Shown piece by piece: positions 24,123-34,866 of a DNA stretch of 64,000 bases; positions within the stretch are counted from its first letter, which is position 1; every line of letters begins with the position of its first letter. The notes under the pieces are model-generated. The model saw only the letters and a program-made list of their open reading frames with translations, ran no database searches and had not been told where the DNA came from. Location: the NCBI GenBank assembly GCA_016858145.1, contig JAEHOE010000081.1:124001-188000 (forward strand), read 5' to 3'. The translations under genes were made by a program, and so were the position numbers. The DNA comes from Edaphochlamys debaryana (taxonomy: Eukaryota; Chlorophyta; Chlorophyceae; Chlamydomonadales).

Positions 24123-24857
24123 GTGAGATTGACAGTGTGCGGCATATGCAATGGTGGCTGCCTGAGGGCAGGACGCAGTCCGAGCTGGGACGATACCGGG
24201 GGGGGGGGGCGCGTCTTGGCCGCCAGCATCATCAGGACTGAGCGACTGACTGGCACGGCTGCAGGGCGTGCCGTGTCAAGGCAGAGGGCTGAACTGCGGG
24301 AGGCTTTTAGCGGGAACTGTGTCAGGGCAGAGGTGTGTCATATGACTCATGTCAGCCTGGCCGGGGGCAGGGCTGAGCCTGGTGGACAAGGGCTCGGGTT
24401 GAGTGGTGCTCAGCGTTGGGCGCGTTGTGGAGGGGACGTGGTGACGGTGGGAGTGGAGTCAGGTGCAACAAACTGAGCTGCTGTTGGGGGCGGTAAGGGG
24501 CAGCGTGTAGCAGACACGCTCCTCGCCTCCAGGATACGGAGGTGATGACGCACGAGAGTGGGGTTCCTGTCAAGCCTGGACCTGCCTTTTAAGACGCATC
24601 CACTACACAGCGCCGGTGCGGCTACACGACATAAGGCAGGCATGTATGCAGGGCTGTACATAGCATGGTGGAGGGACTAGAGGAGAGGCAGGGTGTAGGG
24701 GGCCTGTGGCTTAGCGCGGGCAGCTGCAGTCCGCGAGGGGGGAGCGAGACGGGTCCTGGTGCCGTGGAGAGAGTCGCGACCTACCCACCAGTCGCACCTC
24801 CACGCGCTACTCCGCTCCATCTCCCCCCCAGCCCCTTTCCCCAAAGCCCGCACTGGT
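24123..24857. other. Intergenic, ANK5 to histone H2B
   Basis: No supported gene. Includes a G run at about 24201-24209. The right end is the 3' flank of the minus-strand H2B gene. Confidence 0.45.
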
Positions 24858-24873
24858 GGTGTTGAAAAACACC
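24858..24873 (-). terminator. Histone mRNA 3' stem-loop
   Basis: On the minus strand, GGTGTT-TTTC-AACACC forms a perfect 6-bp stem with a 4-base loop, 55 bases after the H2B stop codon. Replication-dependent histone genes of Chlamydomonas and Volvox carry such a hairpin instead of a poly(A) signal. It supports the H2B gene being a replication-dependent type. Confidence 0.85.
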
Positions 24874-24927
24874 GATTTTGGTTGGAGACGTGCCCCGCCA
24901 CGAAGGCGAGGCGGGCCAGCGAGGCGC

Positions 24928-25496
24928 TTAGCCCGACGAGAACTTCGTGACGGCCTTGGTGCCCTCAGACACGGCGTGCTTGGCGAGCTCGCCGGGAAGC
25001 ACCAGGCGCACGGCCGTCTGAATCTCGCGAGACGTCAGCGTGGGCTTCTTGTTGTACTGGGCCAGGCGCACGGCCTCGTTGGCCATCTTGTCGAAGATAT
25101 CGTTGATGAACGAGTTCATGATAGACATGGCCTTGGAGGAGATACCAGTATCGGGGTGCACCTGAAGAAAGAAGGCAGGAAGGCGCGGGTGAGCTCGCGT
25201 TTGACCCAGCGCTAGCATCGCAAGAAGCTCCGCCAAGACCTCCCAGCAAGGCCCAGTCCGAGCGCGTTTGTCGCGAGGCTAGCCACGTTGAAGGTAGCGA
25301 GCAGGTCGCCGAGGCCCTGCGCACCCCGCCGTAAGAGGCGACGAAATTCAAGAAGCATCCTCACCTGCTTGAGCACCTTGTAGATGTAGACCTTGTAGGT
25401 CTCAGCCTTGCTGATCTTCTTCTTCTTCTTCGAGCCCTCCGCCGTCTTGGCGGGGGTCTTCTTGGCGGGAGCCTTCTCGGCAGCCTTGGGAGCCAT
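24928..25496 (-). CDS. H2B: Histone H2B
   Basis: Two exons on the minus strand: 25365-25496 and 24928-25161, phase 0, 121 aa. The N-terminal tail is Lys/Ala/Pro-rich ([17 protein letters not shown]) and the histone fold is canonical ([13 protein letters not shown] | [50 protein letters not shown]), ending FSSG. It pairs with H2A in the nucleosome. The intron sits between KVLKQ and VHPDTG. In volvocine algae H2B is normally divergently paired with H2A; the adjoining 25.5-27.4 kb contains no H2A, so this copy is an orphan. The CTATAAG at about 25586 could be a TATA element, but its orientation fits the plus strand. Confidence 0.96.
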
Positions 25497-27430
25497 TCTA
25501 GCGGTGGTGAGGACGCTCTCGAGTGCGAGAGTGAGTGACTGGAGAAGTAAAGGAGTTGGTGAGCTGCTGTGTGCGTGAGAGCGGCTATAAGAAGCCCTCG
25601 GGGGGCTCGGTGCCCGGTGAGCGCATGCGCATGGGCGTACGGCCGTGACCGTTGCCGCTCGTCCCGCTGACCGTTGCACCTGGAACCGCTCGTCCCGCGG
25701 AGACAGCTCGCGGCCGGAGAGGCGCGCCGAGGCCGCTCCCGGCCGCGAGGGACTATGGTGGCGGCCTCAGGGGCATAGGGATGATGTTCAAGTCGCAAGG
25801 AAGCACGAATGCAGCCTTGCCGAGCCCTGAGCGCCTGCTGCAAGACCGCGCTGTGCACCTGGCCGCGCATTGATGCGCCGACCTACCAGCGCCTATTGCA
25901 ATCGTATACGCTTACGAAGCAGCTCGGCCGCGCGCCGTCATTGATGTCTCGAGGTCGCGGGGGCCGTCCATGGCCAGCTTGCGTGGGCGCTGCGTCGCTG
26001 GGTGCAGGGTTCTCGCTCGATTAGGCTTGCACACTCACCATTATTGGTCAGTTATATCGGTCGCGGGGCCTTGTGAGCAAGCGCCAAGCCCCGATATCCG
26101 CTGAGAGTTGCGTCGACTGCCTGGTGGCGGGTGAGCATCCGACAGCCAGGTTGGCAGCATCTCTGGAGAGCACTTGCGCTGAATGCGCCGACGGCTCACC
26201 GACAGCTTCTCACAGGACGCTCAAGGGCTTGCACGGGCCCAACGGTCCCCGAGGCCCCGACCGGGACCAAAGTGGGGGCGGGCCAAACTCAGTAGTCTCT
26301 GGCGCTCGGGGGTGATGATGGGGTAAATAGAGCGAATGTTCAGGGGCTTAAAGAGGCTGATAACCATGCGCACAGCTCTTGCCGGCCACCGCCGCGATGG
26401 ACATGTGTGGGGGCGGAGCCTGCCCGAGTCAGCAGAGGTCTGCCGTTTGGCATCCAAGCGCAATCAACAGCTAGCGTGTCACTTGGCCGTGCATCCTGCG
26501 GTTTGGGTAACGGCAGCTGCTAGACGTGACCAGGCACTGGAGCCCAAGGCGAGAAATCTTCGCGGGATTGCGGCAAGGAAGGGGCTTCCCAGGGTGTCCG
26601 AAGGGTACTGCAGCACCGCTGTCAGCCACCACCAGAAGCGGCAGCGGAGGGCAGATGGTGCAGGGCCATATAATAACTTGGGGGCACTCCGGGGCGGGAC
26701 GGGGTCAAGGAGAAAGCCCCGGAACGCCAGGGCCTGCCACGCTGCCAACACCGACACACAGCGATTCCATCCTACGCTCGGTCCAACTCACGAGGCCGCC
26801 TATGGCTTGTGGAGAGTCTATCTGTCCATGCTGTACAGTGCTGTCCATGCTGTACAGTTGTCTCGGCGCGAGAGCAAAGGGACACAGGGGCACAGGGCAC
26901 ATCTCGCGGGAGGGAGCACACACACGGGAGGGAGCGGGGGCCTGGGACAGTCACACGGGCACCTTCCGGCTGGACCTGAGGAGCCTGGAGGAGCAGGGAC
27001 GAGCCAAGGAGAGCATCCAGCTGTAGGATCAGCACATTGCACGGTAGGGGGCCCGGGGTGCAGGAAATGAGGGGCGGGGTCAGGGGCAAGGGCCGGCGGC
27101 CAGGGCGGAGACCGGCGCCTGCCTGCGGTTTCGGAAGCCTGCGGAAGTAGGGTTGGGCCGGATGACTAGACGCATTTAAGCCAGCGACCTTCACCTTTAA
27201 CAGAAACTCATTGTTTGCTGTCAAGCGGGAGCGGGAGCCTAGACCTAGTTAACGGGAAAGGACGCGCGTGCTCAAGCTCGGAACTGTCGTGGCCTGCACG
27301 CACGCGCCGCTCCGCCAGGTCAGCGTGCGTTGCTGCTTTGACTTTTACCCTTTGGAACACGGCTACGCGTCACGGCTGGAGCCCGGCTCGTGCAGCGGGC
27401 TTGTGCGTTTCGAGCAATTTCGCCCTCGGC
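25497..27430. other. Intergenic, H2B to SirB1-like gene
   Basis: No H2A or other gene recognised on either strand. At about 26823-26859 the 18-mer CTGTCCATGCTGTACAGT is tandemly duplicated. Lower GC than the flanks; holds the H2B promoter and the 5' flank of the next gene. Confidence 0.5.
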
Positions 27431-27475
27431 ATGCGGGGTTCCGCGACTGCACCGCTCAGTGGATCTCGGGCCGCC

Positions 27476-30400
27476 ATGAAGGGCGCTTTCAAGCCTCATG
27501 TCGCTGCGGGCCGGCAGCTGGGGCTGCGTCGGCCCCTGCCCGCGGTCTCGGCATTCGGCGAAGCGCCAGAGCCATCTCCTTCGGCGCCTTCGCCAAACCG
27601 CGTCGCTCCCCCGCCCGCGCTGCCGCCTCACCTGGCGCCCCGAGGCCCGACTCCACAAGCGCAGCGACATGTCGAGCACCTGCTTTTCGACTTCTCGCCG
27701 CGGTTCCTGGAGGCGCGGCGACAGGGTCGCGGCCTGACGTACCTGAGCCTTCGCGAGGCCGAGAAGTCCGGAGGGCTCCAGGCGGTTCGCGCATTCCTGG
27801 ACTTCCAGGTCTGTGCGAAGGAGGAGGCGGGAAGGGGGGTTGGAGGGGGCCACGGGAGGGGGGTCGGCGAAGCGTGGAATGGCAAGATCGCGGGCACCGA
27901 CAGCGCGTCTCTGCGACTGGAACCATGGGAGGGCGCCAGGGCCAGGCAGCTTGAGTGGGGAGGTGGGGGACCACGGACGGCTAAGGGAAGACGTAAGCCA
28001 AGCAGCAAGGTGGGGGGCTCAGCGCCGATACCACTCCACAGCAGTACGAATGGTCGACGCCGTGACTGGGTAGCGCTGGGCATTGCAGGCCTTGAGCCCC
28101 TCCTTCCCCCCCCGCCCCCTGCTTCCTCCCCTCAACCAACCCGGTCCGATCCCCATGATGCTCATCCCCGCCCCCACCCCCCTGTCCCCACCCCCACCCT
28201 TGACAGACGGAGGTGGAGCGCGCGGGCCCGGGTGGGCCCGTGGACCTGCTGCGGGGGGCCCTGCTGGCGGTGAAGCGGGGGGACCGGCTGGCGCAGGCGG
28301 TGAGGGGGGGGCGGGGGGAGGGGGCTGTGTGCTGGGGGTGGGGGGGTGCTGTTAGGTGGCAGGCAGTGAGGTGACGGGAGGGTTGGGGGGAGCTGCCGGG
28401 AGGAAGCACGTCGGGGGTTGGGGCATGAGCTGGAGCTAAGCAGGGGCTCCTGCGGGGGCTCACGCCACACCCATGGCCGTCAGTCCCCCCACCCCCAACT
28501 TCCCGTCCTCCCCCCCTCTCCCCCCCCTCCTCCCCCAACCCTCCCCCCCCCCACCCCCCAGCGCTCCCGCGTCGACTCCATCGCGGCCATGGTGCAGCGC
28601 CACCTGCGCCCGGGCGCCTCCCCCGCCGCCACCGCCCGTGTGCTGTCCTCCGTGCTGTTCGACTTCTACGGCTTCCGGCCCGCGGGCTTCGAGCGGGTGC
28701 ACCACCCGGACGCCTCCTCGCTGGCGCACCTGCTCACGCACGGCACGGGTGGGGGGGGCTGGGGAGGGGGGTGGGGGGAAGGGGGAAGGGGGGAGGGGGG
28801 GCAGGGGCTGGCGGTTGAGGGCACGGGGGGTATGACACGGGGGTCCACCGGGTTTAGGGGGGACAAATGCGGGCGGACTTGATTACTGCGCATCCAGGGC
28901 CGGGTGGGCTTGCTACCGGGGTCCATGACACCGGGATGGGGGAGGCGGTGGCGGGGTTGGCAGGGGTCGAGGGGCGCCCGTCCTCGCGCCTGCTTGTGCA
29001 TGGCACGGGGGAGAGTGCGGCCATCCTGCACACTGCTGCCACCGAGCATGCGGGCGCCTTGAACCCCTCATCCCCTCAAACCTCCTCCCCGACCCCACGC
29101 ATCCTGCACCCTCTGGTCCATGCCCTTGGCTGTACCCCTACCTCCATGCCCTTTGTCCCCCACGCGGCCCCACCGCCCTAGGCATCCTGTAGTTCCTGGC
29201 GGCGGAGCCCCACCCCCGCAGCCCTCGTGCCCTACCCCGCACCTTCTGCCTCCCCTCTGGCCTTCCTCCCTGTTCCCCCACCCCACAAAGGCGGCCCCAC
29301 CGCCCTGGGCATCCTGTACATCCTGGTGGCGGAGCGGGTGGGCCTCCGCCTGGCAGCCGTCTCCGCGCCCTCGCGCCTGCTGCTCGCCCTGCTCGACCCC
29401 TCCCCCTCGGCGCCCTCCGGCCCTTCCCCCTCGGGCCCCTCCCGGGCCTCTTCTCCCTCCTCCGCAACGGCCCCCGCCGCTGCTGATGGCAGGGGTGCGG
29501 CGGGCGCAGGGGAGGGTCAGGGGCAGACAGAGGGGGCTGCAGAGGGCGGGGTGCGGTTGTGGGTCGACCCCTACGGTTACGGAGCCCTGTTGGATGAGGA
29601 GGCGGTGGGGCGGCTGATCGCAACCCACCTGCGCCTGCCGGGGGCCGGCGCGGGCGAGGGCGCGGGCTGGGAGGGGTCGGCGGCGGCGGGCGCCGAGGCG
29701 GCGGCGGCGCTGGAGGCGGCGTGGATGCAGCCTGCCGTACGGCAGCGGAGCGCCGCCGAGGCGGCGGCGGAGGCGGCGCTGAGGGCGGCGCTGGGGCCGG
29801 CGGCGGCGGAGGCGCTCAACCCCGATAGCGACGAGGAGGAGGAGGGGGAGGGCGAGGACGGACCCGGCTGGTGGAGCGAGTGGAGGGGCGGGGCGGTGGA
29901 GGAAGCAGAGGACCTGATGGCACCCCTGTTCGAGCCGCAGCTCTACGCCAGCCCCGCCTCCGCCACCTACGGCAGCGGCTACGGAAGCAGTTTGACGTCT
30001 CCATTCGACGGCCTTCTGGGCTACGGCGCTTCGGCTGCCGCTACCGCATCCCTCGGTGATGGTGATGGCGCTAACAGTGTTGGCGCCGGTTCCGGTGCCG
30101 CGTCGGCGGAAGGGGCCGTGGGTGTGCCTGTGTCCGTCGCCGGCGGCGGAGCTGGCGGCAGCTGCCCGCGCTGGTACCTGCCGTACCTGGCCCCCGTGGG
30201 CCGTACGGAGGTGGTTATGCGGTTGCTACGGAACCTGCGGGAGGCGTACTGGACGCCGCTGATGACGCGGCAGTCGGTGAGGGGGTGTGTGTGGCTAGGG
30301 GATGGAGGAGGGGCGGGGCTACATGGGAGGCCGGGGAGTCTCTGAGCCTATCAGGAGTGCAGCACCAGAGTCTATGGAGTGATCGTTGAAGCCCGCTCAA

Positions 30401-31777
30401 CCCGTTCCTGCCCCTAGCCTGCTGACTTCCCGCCATCAATTGATCTGATCATCTGTCCAGGTATACATCTTTCACCCTCCCCTCCCTGACCCCCTCCCCG
30501 CAGGCCACCGACGACCCCCGACTGATGTGGCAGGCGGAGCAGGTGGGCCAGTGGGGGGAGCCTGGTTGGGAGGCCGGGCGCAAGCGTCCCGACCACCCCT
30601 GCATCGCCCCTGCCCGGCACCTTCTCTTTCCCTTTTTGAACGCGCTGCGCCCCTAAGCTGCACCCCTTCCCTGCATTTCCCCTCCATCCCCCCCCCACCC
30701 CCCAGGCGCTGTGCGTGCTGCGCATGCTGCGCTGCGCCGCCCCGCACGACGAGGAGCACGCCGCCTCCGAGGCCGCCTGCCTGGCGGCGCTGGGGCGGCG
30801 GGGGGAGGCGGCGGAGCTGCTGCGGGGCTTCCTGGGGGCGCACCCGGAGGCGCTGGGGGCGCGGAGGGTGAGGGGGCGGGCGGGGGTGTCGGGGTGTGTT
30901 TCTTGGACGTGTGACTGCATGGGGCTCGTGCACAGGCCCGAGGACCGCGGCCCCTCCCTCCTCCAGTCTCCGGCCCCTGACGTCCACGCTCCCAACAGAT
31001 TCTGTGGCTGGTGGAGGCCGAGGCCGCGTTCCTCCTGACCCCCCTCCCTTTCCCTCTCCCCTCCTCCTCCAACCCTCTTTCGAACCCCCCCTTCCCCTTG
31101 ACCGACCCCCACCGCCACCCCCAAAGACCCTGTGGCTGCTGGAGGCCGAGGCCGCGGCACACGCCCGCCTGGCCTTCGTCGAGCAGCGGCAGAGGGACCG
31201 GCAGGCGGCGGAGGAGGCGCAGCGGCGCACGCTGAGGGCGAGGCTGGCGGGGCTCAACCCGGCCCGGGCCAAGGTGTGTGAGGGGGCGAAGAGGGGGCTG
31301 CCAGGACGCGTGTGTGTTTCGGCACGGGAGGGCGACAGGGGGGGAGAGGCTGGCGGGGTTGAGCCTGGGTTGGGTCCATTCGCCGCCCATAACCCACCCC
31401 TCCCCACCCCAGGCCTTCAACCCCCACAACCCCAAGGCCGTCACCTCCAACCCCGACTATTTCAGCAGGATGTACGGCAGGTGGGTGCCGCCGTAAAAGA
31501 CCGTCGGTGTGCTCGAGTTGTTGCCGCTTCTCGGCAAGGAGACCATCCCCTCTCCCCATTCCCTTGTTGACCTGCCTCCCGTCGAAGCCCTCCCCCTGTT
31601 CTCTCCTCCCCCCCTCCCCCCCCCAGGCTGTGGGACGACAACTACTTCATCTCCTCGCTGCTGGAGAACGGACACATGTTCAGCGGCGGGGGCAAGGGCG
31701 GGGACGGAGAGGAGGAGGAGGAGGAAGGCGGGAGCGCCGGCGGCGGGGGCAGTGGGGCCAGCGGCGGCGCCAAGTGA
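27476..31777 (+). CDS. SirB1/transglutaminase-like (Transglut_core2) protein
   Basis: Nine exons: 27476-27808, 28207-28299, 28562-28748, 29291-30276, 30504-30542, 30706-30867, 31127-31273, 31413-31480, 31627-31777; 2166 nt, 721 aa, phases consistent. The region around exons 3-4 matches the SirB1 N-terminal, transglutaminase-like fold: VLFDFYGFRPAG...HHPDASSLAHLL, then GPTALGILYILVAERVGLRL and VDPYGYGALLDEEAVGRLI. Two Ala/Glu-rich low-complexity linkers interrupt the domain. A short TPR-like helical segment follows (ALCVLRMLRCAAPHDEEHA...AALGRRGEAAELLRGFL), then a charged coiled region and an acidic, Gly-rich tail. The N-terminus is basic and Ala-rich, so a plastid transit peptide is possible. 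An in-frame upstream ATG at 27431 is an alternative start. Biochemical role unknown. Confidence 0.78.
29161..29208 (+). repeat. Decayed copy of SirB1-like exon 4 start
   Basis: GCGGCCCCACCGCCCTAGGC, then ATCCTGTAGTTCCTGG and CGGCGGAG, copies the start of exon 4 (29291 onward) but has acquired two stop codons (TAG twice). It lies 130 bases upstream in intron 3. A matching echo of the exon 3 end (CTGCTTGTGCATGGCACGGG at about 28989) suggests the whole junction block was duplicated. Confidence 0.75.
30991..31029 (+). repeat. Copy of SirB1-like exon 7 start
   Basis: CCAACAG then ATTCTGTGGCTGGTGGAGGC then CGAGGCCGCG repeats the exon 7 acceptor and first 28 bases (CCAAAG|ACCCTGTGGCTGCTGGAGG at 31121) in intron 6. 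It keeps an AG acceptor and an open frame for about ten codons. Confidence 0.8.
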
Positions 31778-34700
31778 GGGGCTGCGCGGTAAGCACTGGC
31801 CCTGGTCACTGCGGAGGGCGCAGCTAGGCAGGTGGTGTGGGGGCCATTGCCCTTGCAATGAGCTGAGGGTGGAGTCCGAGGAGGACCTCGGGGAGCACAG
31901 CCCATTGGGAGGCGCTTGGGCCTGACAAGGAAAGAGGGGGGGGAGCTGGAGGGGCTGGGGCCAGGTGGCTCTGCCACTGCCGGTGGAAGCGAGTCGAAGC
32001 GCGGAGGCAAGCAGGCACGTGAGAGAGGGCTGCACAAGCGCACTTTCTGCGGGGCAAGCCGGGGGAAGCAGGAGCGAAGCGCTACCTACTGCCAGCGTCG
32101 CGAGCGAGGAGTGTACAATTACTTTCCCGCATCCTAGGCCGCATCAGCCGATGCCTCCCGAGCGGGTTGCATCCGCGAATTGAAGAGCTTATGGTTTGAG
32201 CCTTTTTGTGTGTGTGCGTCTGCCAAGCTTTGTGTGGAGCGCCGCTTTGTGTGGGGTTTTTGGTGTGTGCGTTGTGTGAGGGGTAGCGTGTGCACGCGTC
32301 CGTGTGTGGGGTACGTGTGCACGGGTATAACTTGCATCTGCCCGTCAGATGACGAGCTCGTAGCCCTGAGAGCGCGTTACATAGAACGCGGCCGGCTGGA
32401 TATTGTCGGTTCCTCCGCTTTCTCGGGGGGCAGGTGTGTGTGTGTGTCGGTCCGTACTCGATATCGGGGCTTGAGAGGCCTGGGCTTGAGCGGCGCTGCG
32501 CATTTTGCTTGTGCCGTACTGGTGTCGTACTTTGGCGGTACGTGCAGTACTTGCCGTACGGTTGGCGAAGGGGAATTGGGGCGGCAGCAGCAATGGCCAT
32601 GAGCAGGCCCCGCGAACCCATACGGATGGGGCGTGCTTTGCTCGTCTGATCCTAGTTTGGACACCCAACCCAACCCAACCCAACTGTCTTCCGCAGGGCC
32701 CAGAGGGCTTGCTGCGGCGTGTTTCGTGGTATCATGGGCTCGGCTGTGCCTAAGATTCTCCCTGTTGAACGTGTGTTTAGGATGCGTAGGGTTGATCGTG
32801 TGTGCGCAGAGAATCTGGTAGGAGCGTGTAGCTAGCAGCCTGCACCTAGCAGGCGCGTCGTTTGGGGGACAGCCCTGCTGGAGCATCCCTGTAGGCCGCC
32901 TCCAAGAGTCTTGAGGGCCCGTCAGGGCTTGGTGTTCTCCATGTTCCCCGTTTGAGATGCTTGGTGTCTGTGTCCGATGGCCTCGCTGGATGCTGGGTCG
33001 GGCTGGGTGCGGCTGGTACGGCAGGTAGTGGCAGTTGCGTTGAGCGTGGGGGCGGGACCTGGCGTTGATGTGAGGCTCCCCTGGCGGCGTGGGCTTGGAC
33101 TTAAAAACCTCGTATGCAGCTTGCGATTGTTGGGCTGGTTGTTGGGCACGTAGCAAAGCGCTGGTACCGCCGTTGCATCTCGTTGCTTGGCGCCCGTAAG
33201 TAGCGAGCCTGGTTGCGTATAGCGGCGGCTTGTGACTCAGCAGGCCTGCTAGTTGTGTGCGGCATTGCTTAACGAGCGGGGCAGCTAGGGCTGCTGGAGA
33301 TACGTCTTGGGCCGCCCACAGGCGCTGCGCAGAAGAAGTAGAGCTGGAAGGGCTGCGTTGCGTTGCTGGCGTACACGCGTGCAATAAGCGTTGGTTGGTG
33401 CCTGTTTGTGTGGAGGTGTTTGGTATTTAGTATACGCAGACGCTGTGAGCCTCCGGCGCGTTGTGGGGGCCGCTGCAGGCGGGCCACGGTGGTAAGGGCT
33501 GCGACTGGGTAAGACAGCTGAGCCAAACGCGGCCTGGACCACATGGGCTCTACAGCCGGGGAGGCCCAAGCCTAGGCGGACGCCCGCCTATGCCGGGATC
33601 CACGGCCGGAGGGGCACACCTGCACCCCGGGCTGCCTCCTGGACAGCACTCGCAGAACACTAGAATCGAAGAGACAGATGTGTGCGATGCCCGCGCACAC
33701 CAGACACAAACGCCACAGCCCAGAGTACCGTCTTCTCCCCAACCAAGTAGTATCTGCTTCCGCCAAACAGATGAGGCCATCAATGAGCCGTCAGCCGCTC
33801 TCTATCCAACACTGGCTTTGAAACCCGCAACCCCCAGCTTGCCCGAACGCTACTTGCGCCTCCCCTCTTCCTGGCACGCCCCGCGGTCAGACAGCAATGA
33901 GACATTGCATTCGCATAACGGTACCTGCCTTTGCCCCCCGCATGCCACCTGCCAACCAGAAATACCAGCATTGCCCCCCCCACACACGCCCTGTGCCTGT
34001 CCCAAACTGCATCAGGGGCGCTACCCGGGGCCCGCATTCGTTGAATGGGCCATGGCCTGGAAACCACGTGTGAAACTGAGTGCGCTTGCGGGGTATGTAT
34101 GTACGCATGTGTCGGATGCCGCGAGCCGTGTCCCTCGGCCCATGCCCAACGCCCCCGCAGCCAACCCTGCCTGAACCCCCAACCCCCCACCCCCTCAGCC
34201 AAGGGAGCTTGCTGCCCCAGTCCCCCAAGTGCCCTTGCCTCTCCAGGCTGCTGCACACAGCCCGGCCGCTCAGGCTCGTCTTTATGGGGGCTAGAAGCCC
34301 AACGCATCCGCTTGCCCCCCCCCTCAGCTGAAACTCTCAATCCTCACTTACGGTAAATCTCTGGTTGCCAGCGCCCCCCCCCCCCCCCCCCACGGCCGCC
34401 CCACACAGCGCGCCCACCACCCTGGCTTCCAAGCGGGTGGGATGGGCGTCCCAGGGACCGGGCGCCGTGAGCTCTTGCACCCCCGGCTGGCCCCTGAGCA
34501 ATGTAGCGTAGCATGCGCCCTCGCCGGGGTACGGGCCAGGCGGTCGTGACCTCCACGGGAGGGCCACCAAGAGGTGCAGGGCCCCCGGCCGTGGCCTGAG
34601 CAGTGCGTCATGCGCCCTCCCCGGGCCTGGCTGGCTGCCTTAGCCACCCGCCGGCCTTGCGCGGGCGGCGGCGGGGCCCCAGGGCCTTGGGCTCCAAGCG

Positions 34701-34866
34701 GCGGCCTTGGGGTGGGCGCCGGGAGGTACTGGCCCCCCCGGCTGTGGGTGGCTGAGCAGTGCGGCAGATGCACCCTCCGTTCCAGGCCCGCTCCCTCGCC
34801 CTTCCGCCTTGCGTGGGCTTGGCCTTGGGCCCCGTCTTGGGGCCCACCTTTGGCCCAGGCTGGGCC
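31778..34866. other. Intergenic between SirB1-like gene and ALG11 3' end
   Basis: No supported gene in 3.1 kb. 32200-32450 is TG-rich with TGTGTG runs; 32659-32682 has CCCAA repeats. GC is lower than average and both strands carry long but unrecognisable open frames. 34340-34800 is ALG11 3' flank and contains three imperfect copies of a block centred on CTGAGCAGTGCG...ATGCGCCCTCC (about 34494, 34597 and 34753). A C homopolymer of about 18 lies at 34374-34391. Confidence 0.5.

Noticed and set aside
32377..33384. 335-codon minus-strand open frame
   Set aside because: No recognisable domain, unusual composition, and competing open frames on both strands; absence of stops in GC-rich DNA is weak evidence.
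33461..34174. 237-codon plus-strand open frame
   Set aside because: No domain, overlaps an equally long minus frame, lies in ALG11 3' flank.
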